A DNA stretch of 64,000 nt from Ferrovibrio sp041906005 (lineage in GTDB: Bacteria; Pseudomonadota; Alphaproteobacteria; Ferrovibrionales; Ferrovibrionaceae): the NCBI RefSeq assembly GCF_041906005.1, contig NZ_JAYRJY010000001.1, positions 1,860,001-1,924,000 on the forward strand. Reading direction: 5' to 3'. The notes beneath the pieces are model-generated. The model saw only the letters and a program-made list of their open reading frames with translations. It was not told the DNA's origin and did no database searches. Shown here piece by piece: positions 51,514-60,365 of the stretch (positions are counted from its first letter, which is position 1; each line of letters opens with the position of its first letter). Made by a program: the position numbers and the translations under genes.

Positions 51514-52383
51514 ATGCCGATGAATCTCAAACCGCCGCAGCGCCTGCGCAACCTGCCGCTCAACACGCTCGCGCCCAATATCCTGACTATCATCGCGCTC
51601 TGCTCGGGGCTGACCGCGATCCGTTTCGCGCTGCTCGGGCAGTTCAAGTTCGCCGTCGTCGCCATCGCGGTGGCGGCCTTGTTCGACATGCTGGACGGCC
51701 GCGTGGCGCGTTTGCTGAAGGGTGCCTCGCGTTTTGGCGCCGAGCTGGATTCGCTCTCCGATTTTCTCAGCTTCGGCGTGGCGCCGGCGATGGTGCTGTA
51801 TTTCTGGACCCTGCACGACCTGGGCAACGGCAATACCGGCTGGCTGGTGGTGCTGGCCTACAGCGTCTGCACGGCTTTGCGGCTGGCGCGGTTCAACACC
51901 GCGCTGGACGATGCCGAAAAGCCGCAATGGACTGGCAGTTTCTTCACCGGCATTCCCTCGCCGGCCGGCGCCGGACTGGCCTTGCTGTTCCTGATCATCA
52001 GCCTGGAACTGGAAAGCGATTTTTTCCGTTCGCCGGCGCTGAATGCCCTGTGGCTGCTGATCATCGGCGGCTTGATGATCAGCCGCGTGCCGACCTTCTC
52101 GTTCAAGCGCGTGCGGGTGCCGCGCCATCATGTCGGCCTGGTGCTGCTGGGCGTGGGCCTTTTGGTGGCCGGCCTGCTGAACCAGCCCTGGTATACGCTG
52201 GCCGCCATCGAGCTGGCCTATCTGGGCTCGATCCCGTTTTCTATCAAGGCGCATGAGCGGCTCAAGCGTGGCGACACCCGTCCGGCGGCGCCGGCCAAAC
52301 CCGATGAGTACGCCGCCGGCAGCGAAGTGGGTGGCGACCAGCCCGTCTCGAACGACGGACCGCCGCGCACAATCTTGCACTGA
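51514..52383 (+). CDS. pssA: CDP-diacylglycerol--serine O-phosphatidyltransferase
   Basis: 289 aa from the ATG at 51514 (AAGGAG 7 nt upstream). Integral membrane enzyme with about eight hydrophobic segments. The CDP-alcohol phosphotransferase motif DG(x2)AR(x8)G(x3)D(x3)D is complete in DGRVARLL...GAELDSLSD. It supplies substrate to the adjacent Psd. The C-terminal 40 residues are hydrophilic. Confidence 0.96.
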   Translation: MPMNLKPPQRLRNLPLNTLAPNILTIIALCSGLTAIRFALLGQFKFAVVAIAVAALFDMLDGRVARLLKGASRFGAELDSLSDFLSFGVAPAMVLYFWTLHDLGNGNTGWLVVLAYSVCTALRLARFNTALDDAEKPQWTGSFFTGIPSPAGAGLALLFLIISLELESDFFRSPALNALWLLIIGGLMISRVPTFSFKRVRVPRHHVGLVLLGVGLLVAGLLNQPWYTLAAIELAYLGSIPFSIKAHERLKRGDTRPAAPAKPDEYAAGSEVGGDQPVSNDGPPRTILH

Positions 52384-52426
52384 TGGCCTGCACTGACGGC
52401 CTGCCGGATGCTAAGGCCGGCGCGGC

Positions 52427-52639
52427 CTAGTGGCTGCGGCGCTTCTGGTCTTCCAGCTTGGCTTTCAGCTTGGCGGCGAAATCGCCGCCATCCTGCTTCT
52501 GCGCCAGGAACAGTTCGATGGCGAGCGTGGCGCGTTCCTGGTCGGTGACCGGCGGGCCTTTTTTCGCCAGCTTCTCGACAACTTTGAGCAATTGCGGGTT
52601 CAGCTTGGCGCGGATCGTCCTGATCTGCTGGGCCAGCAT
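52427..52639 (-). CDS. Small basic hypothetical protein (start uncertain)
   Basis: 70 aa from the ATG at 52639, helical and rich in K/Q/A (LLKVVEKLAKKG, ELFLAQKQDG). The open frame continues upstream to a TAA at 52832 with coding-like sequence: KKPGLLARLFGAEPQPG then PARQYAGPAKDPRV run straight into the ATG methionine. No ATG, GTG or TTG lies in that part; a CTG at 52789 with GAAGGA about 9 nt upstream could start a protein of about 120 aa. No family recognised. Confidence 0.6.
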   Translation of the reverse strand: MLAQQIRTIRAKLNPQLLKVVEKLAKKGPPVTDQERATLAIELFLAQKQDGGDFAAKLKAKLEDQKRRSH

Positions 52640-52891
52640 GACGCGCGGATCCTTGGCCGGGCCGGCATATTGGCGCGCCGGCTTCGGCGTGGTCCCTGGT
52701 CCAGGCTGCGGCTCGGCGCCGAACAGGCGGGCCAGCAGACCGGGTTTCTTGTCCGTTTTCCGGGATTTATCCGCCTTCGACTGGGTCAGGGTCCAATGTC
52801 CTTCGCGTAAAAAAAGTGGGTTGATTCGGTGTTAACCACTTTGGGAAACAATCTTCTTGTCAAGAGTTATACCCCATCATACATGTAAAAC

Positions 52892-53191
52892 ATGAGCTTT
52901 TTGGTTCCACCGATCACCTCTCTGCCCCAGACCCAGACGCCGTCCCCGGCCCAGGGCCTGGCCCAGCAGAACCAGGCCCCCAACGCGGCCCAGGCGGCCG
53001 CGGCGGTGACGGCCGTGCCGGTGCGGGCCGAGACGCGCATGGCGGCCACCGCTTCGGGCAATTCCGGCGGTTCGGACCAGGCCAAGGCGAAGAAGGGCAA
53101 GGACAGCGACAACGGCGCTGCCGCCACCGAGGCCAAGACCGACCGCAGCCGCCCGCGCGGCATGGGCCGCAACGCCGACCTCAGCGTCTAG
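52892..53191 (+). CDS. Low-complexity hypothetical protein
   Basis: 99 aa, rich in A, Q, P, S and charged residues, with no hydrophobic core (QAAAAVTAVPVRAETRMAA; DQAKAKKGKDSDNGAAA). Probably disordered. No Shine-Dalgarno precedes the ATG; TTGTCA-N17-TACATG lies at 52857-52885, which would place the transcript start on or next to the ATG, so it may be leaderless. Confidence 0.5.
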   Translation: MSFLVPPITSLPQTQTPSPAQGLAQQNQAPNAAQAAAAVTAVPVRAETRMAATASGNSGGSDQAKAKKGKDSDNGAAATEAKTDRSRPRGMGRNADLSV

Positions 53192-53379
53192 GCGCATCCC
53201 TCTCGCACCGTTTTGAATCTGGTTTCGCCGCTTCGGCATCCGCTGCGGCATTCGCCACGGCATGGTCGGCGCGCGACAAAATTTCCTCTTGAAACCGGAG
53301 CGGCAATGGCCAAATTTTTTCGAGCCGGCGCAACCCTGCCGGCCCCGATGCGGCCTGACGGAACTTTAAGGAGGCAACC

Positions 53380-53649
53380 GTGCACCGCCCGAATCCGATG
53401 TCTTATGGTCAGATCACGCTTGAAACCCGAGGGTATGGGGCAAAGCAGTTCTTTGTCCGCGATGTCCAGCCGCTGGTGCTGGAGGCCTGCCGCCGCCACG
53501 GCATGAGCTTCGAGGAGTATGCCGCCAAGCTCGGCGTCACCCGCGCCGCCCTGGTGCTGATCCTCAAGGGCCACGATCCCGTGCCGCGGCATATGCTCGA
53601 CAGCATCCGCCATTTCACCGGTGAGGCGCAGCAGGGCGCGGCTGCCTGA
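53380..53649 (+). CDS. Small protein with helix-turn-helix-like segment
   Basis: 89 aa from a GTG with a strong AAGGAGG 5 nt upstream. The second half (SFEEYAAKLGVTRAALVLIL) has the spacing of an XRE-type helix-turn-helix. The first half includes YGQITLETRGYGAKQFFV. Possibly a small DNA-binding protein; target unknown. Confidence 0.68.
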   Translation: MHRPNPMSYGQITLETRGYGAKQFFVRDVQPLVLEACRRHGMSFEEYAAKLGVTRAALVLILKGHDPVPRHMLDSIRHFTGEAQQGAAA

Positions 53650-53745
53650 TCCCGGCGATCTGATCTGGCGCTCTCAGGTTTTGTTAACCATGCAGACGGC
53701 ACTCTCCGTCGGGTGATGACTGATTCGCCTGAGGGGGAGAAGGAT

Positions 53746-53898
53746 ATGCCGGGTCGTATACGGCACCTGCGCGCTATGCTCGCATCGATCAACGAACAAC
53801 TGCAGCAGGAAGACCTTCGTCCCGAAGCGCGTTCCTATCTGGAGCGTACGGCAGATGCCTGTCGCGATGCGATTCGCGATCTGGCGATGAAGCTGTAG
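53746..53898 (+). CDS. Small helical hypothetical protein
   Basis: 50 aa from the ATG at 53746, with GAGGGGGAGAAGG just upstream. Fully helical and charged (LRAMLASINEQLQQEDLRPE; YLERTADACRDAIRDLAMKL). A start at 53713 would add 11 residues. It may be a lineage-specific small protein. Confidence 0.5.
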   Translation: MPGRIRHLRAMLASINEQLQQEDLRPEARSYLERTADACRDAIRDLAMKL

Positions 53899-53904
53899 GC
53901 TCTC

Positions 53905-54786
53905 TCAAGCCACGGCGGGATTCTGCCGCCAGCGCGTCAGCAGTCCGGCATTCACCATCAGTCCCAGCAGGATCAGCGCCGAGCCGGCCAGCTCGGGCGT
54001 CGATGGCATTTCATCCAGCACCAAAGCCGCGCTGGCCAGGCCGAACACCGGCACCAGCAAGGTGAAGGGCGCCACCAGCGAAGCCTTGTACTGCCGCAGC
54101 AGGAAACTCCAGGCGGCGAAGCAGGCCGTGGTGGAGAGCAGGCCGATATAGAGCACGGCGAGGATGCCCTTGGCATCCAGTCCGGCAATGGCCTGCGTGA
54201 TCGCGGCCTCGCCTTCGAAGGCCCATGACAATCCCAGCATGGGCAGCGGCGGCACGGCGCTGACCCAGACCATGAAAGCCAGCGGGCGTTTCGCTGCGGC
54301 ACGACGCGTCAGGATATTGGCAAAGCCCCAGCAGGCCGCGGCCGCGATCAGCATCAGGAAGGCCAGCAACGGCGTGTTGACGCCCAGATCGCTGCCGATC
54401 ACCACCAGGCCGGCGGCGGCGATGCCCAGGCCGATCCACTGAACCATGCCCGGCCGCTCGCTCAGCAGCAGGGCGGCGAAGACGACGCTGAACAAGGCCT
54501 GGGCCTGCATCACCACCGAGGCCAGGCCGGCCGGCATGCCATGGGCCATGCCGAGGAACAGCAGGCTGAATTTCGCCACGCCCAGCACCAGACCGGTACC
54601 GATCACCCAGCGCCATTTCACGCCGGGATGGCGGAGGAACAGCAGGAACGGCAAAGCCGCCACGGCAAAGCGCAGGCCGTTGAACAGGAAGGGCGGGAAG
54701 CTGTCGAGCCCGATGCGGATGACCACGAAATTGAAGCCCCAGATCGCGGCGATCAGCACGGCGAGGGCGATATGCGGCAAGGGCAT
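53905..54786 (-). CDS. DMT/EamA-family transporter
   Basis: 293 aa from the chosen ATG at 54786. Ten predicted membrane helices in two EamA repeats: IALAVLIAAIWGFNFVVIR with LDSFPPFLFNGLRF opens the first, and LLAFLMLIAAAACWGFANIL the second. Similar to amino-acid-metabolite exporters (YdeD/EamA type). Inner membrane; substrate unknown. Divergent from the aminotransferase gene. Confidence 0.92.
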   Translation of the reverse strand: MPLPHIALAVLIAAIWGFNFVVIRIGLDSFPPFLFNGLRFAVAALPFLLFLRHPGVKWRWVIGTGLVLGVAKFSLLFLGMAHGMPAGLASVVMQAQALFSVVFAALLLSERPGMVQWIGLGIAAAGLVVIGSDLGVNTPLLAFLMLIAAAACWGFANILTRRAAAKRPLAFMVWVSAVPPLPMLGLSWAFEGEAAITQAIAGLDAKGILAVLYIGLLSTTACFAAWSFLLRQYKASLVAPFTLLVPVFGLASAALVLDEMPSTPELAGSALILLGLMVNAGLLTRWRQNPAVA

Positions 54787-54922
54787 CGGGCAGGCTTTTT
54801 TGTTATCGGTGCCGGCAATCTGCGCTGCAGCCATGGTCGAAGCCAGCAAAAAAATTGTCGGGGTGCATTTCTGTCCCGATTTGGGCAGTGGCAGGCCGGA
54901 ATGGTGCCGCTAAGCTCGGGCC

Positions 54923-56086
54923 ATGACCACACAGATCCCGCCCAGACTGCTCGCCTCGCAGCGCGCCCTCTTCGATATCCCCGACGACATCGCCTATCTG
55001 AACTGCGCCTATATGTCGCCGCTGGCCAAGCCGGTGGTGACGGCGGGCGAGGCCGGCGTGGCGCGCAAGGCCCGGCCCTGGCTGGTGACCCCGCAGGATT
55101 TCTTCACCGATACCGAAATCGTGCGCGGGCTGTTTGCGCGGCTGGTCAATGCGTCAGCCGAGGATATCGCGCTGGTGCCGGCGGCGTCCTATGGCCTGGC
55201 GGTTGCCGCCCATGCCCTGCCGCTGAAGGCGGGGCAGAGCGTGCTGACACTGGCCGAGCAGTTTCCCTCCAACGTTTATCCCTGGATGGAAAAGGCGCGG
55301 GCGGCGAATGCCGCCCATGTGCAGGTGCCGCGTCCGGCCGACGATGACTGGACCTCGGCCGTGCTGGCGCGCATCGATGCGACGACGGCGATTGTCGCCC
55401 TGCCGCATTGTCACTGGACCGATGGCGGCCTGCTGGATCTGATCGCCATCCGGCGCGCCTGCGCGAAAGTTGGCGCTGCATTGGTGATTGATGCCACGCA
55501 GTCGCTCGGCGCGCTGCCCTTCGACGTGCAGAGCATCGATCCGGATTTCCTCGCCGTCGGCGGTTACAAATGGCTGATGGGTCCCTATTCCCTCGGCTAC
55601 CTCTATGTGGCGCCGCGCTGGCAGCAGGCGATGCCGTTCGAGCAGAACTGGATCGCGCGGAAGGATTCCGAGAATTTCGCCGGCCTGGTGGATTACAAAA
55701 GCGACTACCAGCCGGGCGCGCGCCGTTTCGATGTGGGCGAGCGCAGCAATTTCGCCCTGATGCCGGCGGCGATGGCCGCGCTGGAGATGCTGCTCGGCTG
55801 GGGCGTGGAAAACATCCAGGCCACGCTGGCCGCCCGTACGGCGGCGATTGCGACACGGGCGCAGGCGGAATTCGGCCTCGGCTCGGCGCCGGCGGCGAAA
55901 CGCGCCGGCCATTTTCTCGGCCTGCGCTTCAAGGATGGCGTGCCGGCCGACCTGCCGGCGAAACTGGCGGCGGAGAATGTTTTCGTCAGCGTGCGCGGGC
56001 AGTCCATGCGGGTGACGCCGCATGTCTACAACACCGATCAGGATGTGGAGCGGCTGTTCGGCGTGCTGAAAACCGCACTGGGCTGA
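54923..56086 (+). CDS. Class V aminotransferase-fold PLP enzyme
   Basis: 387 aa. PLP lysine K216 in AVGGYKWLMGP, cofactor aspartate D190 in ALVIDATQSLGALP, and the phosphate-binding start VPAASYGLAVAAH. The fold is that of cysteine desulfurase/kynureninase-type enzymes, but the mobile active-site cysteine of desulfurases is not obvious. Reaction unknown. Converges with the PAS_5 gene. Confidence 0.92.
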   Translation: MTTQIPPRLLASQRALFDIPDDIAYLNCAYMSPLAKPVVTAGEAGVARKARPWLVTPQDFFTDTEIVRGLFARLVNASAEDIALVPAASYGLAVAAHALPLKAGQSVLTLAEQFPSNVYPWMEKARAANAAHVQVPRPADDDWTSAVLARIDATTAIVALPHCHWTDGGLLDLIAIRRACAKVGAALVIDATQSLGALPFDVQSIDPDFLAVGGYKWLMGPYSLGYLYVAPRWQQAMPFEQNWIARKDSENFAGLVDYKSDYQPGARRFDVGERSNFALMPAAMAALEMLLGWGVENIQATLAARTAAIATRAQAEFGLGSAPAAKRAGHFLGLRFKDGVPADLPAKLAAENVFVSVRGQSMRVTPHVYNTDQDVERLFGVLKTALG

Positions 56087-56093
56087 AGCCCGG

Positions 56094-56672
56094 TTACGCC
56101 ACCATGGCGGCGGTGCGCTCGGTGGTGGTGCGTTCGGCGGCGGCCATGGCGAGCGGGTAGATCCATTCGCGTTCGATACTGGTCCGTTCGGCGCCATGGC
56201 CATGGCCGTCGCGGCTGCTGAACACTGAAACGCCCAGCACATGACCGATGGCGTCATTGTCATTGCGCAGCGGCAGTGCCAGGCGATGGAACGGCACGGT
56301 GAAGCTGCGGTTGGTGGGCAGGCTGCGCGCATGCTGCAGAAGGATGGCTGGCGTCCCGCTCACCTGCTGCACCATGCCCTGTACGACCGGCAGGGTTTCG
56401 GCATTGTAAATGACATCCAGCGGCACGCCCTTCAGGCAGCGGCCGAACCAGTCGGCCAGCGTCTCGCCGGCGAGGCGAATCCGCGGCATGCCATCGTCAT
56501 GCAGATCGAGAATCCAGATGTCGGCCAGCGCCAGCCGCAATTGCAAGGCGTCGATATCACGCAGGCGGGGAATGCCGCCGGTGGCGTAATACAGCGTGGC
56601 CCAGTGCCGCGCCACGGCCTGCAACTTGGCATCGGGCATGTCGACAATCAGGGAGGCGAGGCCGTGTTCCAT
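56094..56672 (-). CDS. PAS_5-type PAS domain protein
   Basis: 192 aa. A PAS-like fold of the alphaproteobacterial PAS_5 family: HWATLYYATGGIPRLRDIDA, IWILDLHDDGMPRIRLAGET, FHRLALPLRNDNDAIGHVLG. No output domain, so perhaps a one-domain sensor partner. A paralogue lies directly upstream on the same strand. Confidence 0.85.
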   Translation of the reverse strand: MEHGLASLIVDMPDAKLQAVARHWATLYYATGGIPRLRDIDALQLRLALADIWILDLHDDGMPRIRLAGETLADWFGRCLKGVPLDVIYNAETLPVVQGMVQQVSGTPAILLQHARSLPTNRSFTVPFHRLALPLRNDNDAIGHVLGVSVFSSRDGHGHGAERTSIEREWIYPLAMAAAERTTTERTAAMVA

Positions 56673-56747
56673 GCCGGCAAGGTAGAAAGCCCGTTGCCGG
56701 AATGGAAATTACAAAGCTGTAATGCAAACGAATTTAACTGGCCGAAT

Positions 56748-57284
56748 TTAAGCGGCAGTGAGTGAATACCAATGATCGGCGTCGACAAACGTCGCCTCGA
56801 CGCCGCGGCCCAGATCATTCTGACCCTTGAACAGCGTCGCACCCAGGATGTGACGGCAGCGTCCCTGTGCATCGGCCAGCGGCAGCGCCAGACGCTCGAA
56901 AGCGGCGGGCACGGTCCAGTCGGGAATCGTGCTGTGCATGTGGTGATAGCCGATGCAGGGCCCCTGCAGGACGCGGCGGGACTGCGCGGTCACCACCGGC
57001 AAAACCGTCGCCGGGAAAATATCCTCATAATAGCGGCCCTTGGGATTGAAACCGTACCACTGCACCAGCCCCTCGCCGGCCAGGCGCATGCGGAAGCGGC
57101 CGTCATCCTCGGCATCAACGATCCAGCTGTCGTTCAGCGCCTTGGGAAAGCGCGTGGCATCCAGATCGCCCAGCGCCGGCAAACGATGGCCGGCGCGGCC
57201 GTAGAGGTCGAGCCAGTGCTCCGCCATCTGCCGGTGGCCCGGCAGGCGCAGATCCTGCAGCAGGCTGCTTAAAGGGCGATCCAA
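56748..57284 (-). CDS. PAS_5-type PAS domain protein (paralogue)
   Basis: 178 aa. Same layout as its downstream neighbour: HWLDLYGRAGHRLPALGDLDA, SWIVDAEDDGRFRMRLAGEG, FERLALPLADAQGRCRHILG. The two are related but divergent copies, 75 bp apart. It lies 29 bp after fabI and may be read through from the fab operon. Confidence 0.85.
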   Translation of the reverse strand: MDRPLSSLLQDLRLPGHRQMAEHWLDLYGRAGHRLPALGDLDATRFPKALNDSWIVDAEDDGRFRMRLAGEGLVQWYGFNPKGRYYEDIFPATVLPVVTAQSRRVLQGPCIGYHHMHSTIPDWTVPAAFERLALPLADAQGRCRHILGATLFKGQNDLGRGVEATFVDADHWYSLTAA

Positions 57285-57313
57285 CCTGTCGCCTCTGGCA
57301 GCCGCATATGGGA

Positions 57314-58138
57314 TCAGCCCTCGCCGTTGCCGTTGCCGTTCAGGTCGGCCGGGTTCGGCATGCCCAGCGCATGGAAGCCGCTGTCGACATGGACGACCTC
57401 GCCGGTGACGCCGGCGCCCAGATCGGAGAGCAGGAACAGCGCGGCGCCGCCCACTTCTTCCAGGCTGGCGTTGCGGCGCAGCGGGCTGTGCTGGGCGGTG
57501 AACTTGAAGGTGGCGCGGGCCGAGCCGATGGCCGACCCGGCCAATGTGCGCATCGGCCCGGGCGATACCGCGTTGACGCGGATATTCTGCGGGCCGAGAT
57601 CGACGGCGAGGTAACGCACGCTGGCTTCCAGCGCCGCCTTGGCCACGCCCATCACGTTGTAGTTCGGCATCACCCGCGTCGAACCTTCATAGGTCAGGGT
57701 GATCAGCGAGCCGCCCTTGCTCATGTAGGGCATGGCCAGCCGCGCGACCTCGGTGAAGGAATAGCAGGAGATCAGCAGCGACCGGCTGAAATTGCCGCGC
57801 GTGGTGTTCAGATAGCGGCCCTTCAGCTCTTCCTTGTCGGAATAGGCGATGGCGTGCACCACGAAGTCGATCTGGTTGTCGAAGGCGGCGCCGACCTTCT
57901 CGAAGGCCTGGCGCATCGAGGTCTCGTCCTCGACATCGCAGGGCACCACGGCCCTGGCGTTCACGCTCTCGGCCAGCGGGCGCACGCGGCGCTCGAACGC
58001 CTCGCCCTGGAAGGTGAAGGCCAGTTCGGCGCCATGCTTGTGCAGCATGTCGGCGATGCCCCAGGCGATCGAGTGATCGTTGGCAACCCCCATGATGAGG
58101 CCGCGCTTGCCACTCATCAACGCGCGCATTTCGGTCAT
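57314..58138 (-). CDS. fabI: Enoyl-[acyl-carrier-protein] reductase (NADH)
   Basis: 274 aa. Last reduction of fatty acid elongation. SDR fold: GLIMGVANDHSIAWGIA at the cofactor end and the FabI catalytic set Y150, Y160 and K167 (ITLTYEGSTRVMPNYNVMGVAK). VNAVSPGPMRTLAGSAI closes the active site. Last gene of fabA-fabB-fabI. No clear Shine-Dalgarno precedes the ATG at 58138; an ATG at residue 8 (MSGKRGLIMG) may be the true start. Confidence 0.96.
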   Translation of the reverse strand: MTEMRALMSGKRGLIMGVANDHSIAWGIADMLHKHGAELAFTFQGEAFERRVRPLAESVNARAVVPCDVEDETSMRQAFEKVGAAFDNQIDFVVHAIAYSDKEELKGRYLNTTRGNFSRSLLISCYSFTEVARLAMPYMSKGGSLITLTYEGSTRVMPNYNVMGVAKAALEASVRYLAVDLGPQNIRVNAVSPGPMRTLAGSAIGSARATFKFTAQHSPLRRNASLEEVGGAALFLLSDLGAGVTGEVVHVDSGFHALGMPNPADLNGNGNGEG

Positions 58139-58189
58139 ATCGGAAATCCGGAAAGGAAGGAGGTTTTTGTTATGGGCGGAAAGTGGCGG

Positions 58190-59422
58190 TCAGGCAGCGT
58201 AGCGCTGGAAGACCAGCGACGCGTTGGTGCCGCCGAAGCCGAAGGAATTCGACATCACGCGATTCAGCGTCACGTTATCGCGGCGCTCGCGCACAATCGG
58301 GAAACCCTCGGCACCGGGGTCGAGGTTCTCGATATTGGCGGACGCGGCGATGAAATTGTCGCGCATCATCAGCATGCTGTAGATGGCTTCCTGCACGCCG
58401 GCGGCGCCCAGGCTGTGGCCGGTCAGCGATTTGGTCGAACTGATCGCCGGCACGGCTTCGCCGAAGACTTCGCGGATGGCTTTCAGCTCGGTGATGTCGC
58501 CGGCTGGCGTCGACGTGCCGTGGGTGTTGATGTAGTCGATCGGCGCGTTGCTGCCGCGCGCGCTTTCGGCCAGCGCCATCTGCATGCAGCGCACCGCGCC
58601 TTCGCCCGAGGGGGCAACCATGTCGGCGCCGTCCGAGGTGGCGCCATAGCCGACCAGTTCGGCATAAATCTTGGCGCCGCGTGCCTTGGCGTGCTCCAGT
58701 TCTTCCATGATCACGATGCCGCCGCCGCCGGCGATCACGAAACCGTCGCGATCCTTGTCATAGGCGCGCGAAGCCTTCTCGGGCGTGGCGTTATAGGCCG
58801 AGCTCATCGCCGGCATGGCGTCGAACAGGCAGCTCAGGGTCCAGTCCAGTTCCTCGCCGCCGCCGGCGAAGATGATGTCCTGCTTGCCGAGCTGGATCAG
58901 TTCGGCGGCGTTGCCGATGCAATGCGCCGAGGTCGAGCAGGCAGAGCTGATCGAATAGTTCACGCCCTTGATCTTGAAGGCGGTGGACAGCACCGCCGAG
59001 CAGGTGCTCGACATGGTGCGCGGCACCATGAAGGGGCCGATCTTCTTCGGGCCGCCTTTTTCGCGCACGATATCGGCTGCGGCAACCAGGTTCTTCGTCG
59101 AGGCGCCGCCCGAGCCGACGATCAGCCCGGTGCGCGGATTGATGATGTCGCTTTCTTCCAGGCCGCTATCGGCAATCGCCTGTTCCATCGCCAGATAGGC
59201 ATAGGCCGCGCCATCGCCCATGAAGCGTTTCTGGCGCCGGTCGATGGCGGCGTCGAGGTCGATCTTGACGGTACCATGCACCTGGCTGCGGAAGCCCAGC
59301 CGGGCATAGTCCTCGGCGAAGACGATGCCGGAACGACCGGCCTTCAGGCTGTCGGCGACCTCGGCGACATTGTTGCCGATGGACGAGGTGATGCCGATAC
59401 CGGTGACGACGACGCGACGCAT
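58190..59422 (-). CDS. fabB: 3-oxoacyl-[acyl-carrier-protein] synthase I
   Basis: 410 aa. Thiolase-fold condensing enzyme needed for unsaturated fatty acid elongation. Active-site cysteine C162 in SISSACSTSAHCIG, histidines in INTHGTSTPAGD and LTGHSLGAAG. It follows fabA, the arrangement that distinguishes FabB from FabF. Cytoplasmic. Confidence 0.97.
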   Translation of the reverse strand: MRRVVVTGIGITSSIGNNVAEVADSLKAGRSGIVFAEDYARLGFRSQVHGTVKIDLDAAIDRRQKRFMGDGAAYAYLAMEQAIADSGLEESDIINPRTGLIVGSGGASTKNLVAAADIVREKGGPKKIGPFMVPRTMSSTCSAVLSTAFKIKGVNYSISSACSTSAHCIGNAAELIQLGKQDIIFAGGGEELDWTLSCLFDAMPAMSSAYNATPEKASRAYDKDRDGFVIAGGGGIVIMEELEHAKARGAKIYAELVGYGATSDGADMVAPSGEGAVRCMQMALAESARGSNAPIDYINTHGTSTPAGDITELKAIREVFGEAVPAISSTKSLTGHSLGAAGVQEAIYSMLMMRDNFIAASANIENLDPGAEGFPIVRERRDNVTLNRVMSNSFGFGGTNASLVFQRYAA

Positions 59423-59527
59423 GGGCGTGAAACTCCTCAGGATGCGGGCCGGATCGTGGATCGGGCGAATCCGGCAGCCGCAGTCATTGCACCCGTTTGA
59501 TAAACCGACGCAGCCTTTCGGGGGCTG

Positions 59528-60052
59528 TTACGTGGCGGCCGGCGCCATGCCATCGGGGAAAACGCCGACCCGCATGTCCTTGCATTCATAGGCCGGTTTG
59601 CCGTCGATATACATGGTGCCGTCGGCGATGGCGATGCCGAACTTGCGCAGCAGCAGTTTCTTGATGTCGATCTTGTAGGTGATCTTCTTCGCCGCCGGCG
59701 TCACCATGTCGGAGAACTTCACCTCACCGACGCTGAGCGCGCGGCCGCGGCCGGGCGCCTTCATCCAGCCGAGGAAAAAGCCGACCAGCTGCCACATGCC
59801 ATCCAGGCCCAGACAGCCCGGCATGATCGGATCATTCTCGAAATGGCAGGGGAAGAACCACAGGTTGGGCTTGATATCCAGTTCGGCCTCGATCTCGCCC
59901 TTGCCGTATTTACCGCCGTCGCTGACGATCTTCACGATGCGGTCGAGCATCAGCATGGGCGGCAGCGGCAGACGGGCATTGCCCTCGCCGAACAGCTTGC
60001 CATGCGCGCAAGCAAGAAGATCCTCGTAGCTGTAACTGTTCTTCTGTTCCAC
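59528..60052 (-). CDS. fabA: 3-hydroxydecanoyl-[acyl-carrier-protein] dehydratase/isomerase
   Basis: 174 aa. It introduces the double bond of anaerobic-type unsaturated fatty acid synthesis. Catalytic H70 (WFFPCHFENDP) and D84 (MPGCLGLDGMWQ) of the FabA hot-dog fold are present. First gene of fabA-fabB-fabI, with an Irr-like regulator divergent 313 bp away, a neighbourhood common in alphaproteobacteria. Confidence 0.97.
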   Translation of the reverse strand: MEQKNSYSYEDLLACAHGKLFGEGNARLPLPPMLMLDRIVKIVSDGGKYGKGEIEAELDIKPNLWFFPCHFENDPIMPGCLGLDGMWQLVGFFLGWMKAPGRGRALSVGEVKFSDMVTPAAKKITYKIDIKKLLLRKFGIAIADGTMYIDGKPAYECKDMRVGVFPDGMAPAAT

Positions 60053-60365
60053 GTTGGGAAACCCTCAACCCCGTTAGCAATGCCTGCTGTCAGCTAGGCC
60101 CGATATGGCTGGCGACCTTATTGCCGGACGGACACCTTGAATTGCCGGCCGGACAATGCATCGGCAACCGCCCCGAACCATAAGTAGCGGGCAGTCCTTC
60201 GCCTTCCGGGCACAATGTAGTGATCCGGGGGCGGGTCGCAACAGTTTCGTTGCACTTTGTTACATCTGTGCCATCGCCGGCCGGCCGGGCCGAGGGCGGG
60301 GCTAAAAACCGCCGGGAACCGCCAAGTATGACATTCCTGTGGCCGAGGGGCGGATCCTGCTATAT
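60053..60365. other. Intergenic region between fabA and the Irr-like gene
   Basis: No gene is supported. It holds two direct copies of ATTGCCGG(A/C)CGGACA (60120-60134 and 60141-60155), 21 bp apart, or two helical turns, 68-103 bp before the fabA start. No Irr-box-like palindrome was seen here. Confidence 0.5.

Noticed and set aside
57308..59500. 730-codon open frame on the plus strand
   Set aside because: It is antisense to fabI and fabB, whose motifs and lengths are complete. The sequence is histidine/glycine/alanine-rich, as expected from the reverse frame of GC-rich genes.
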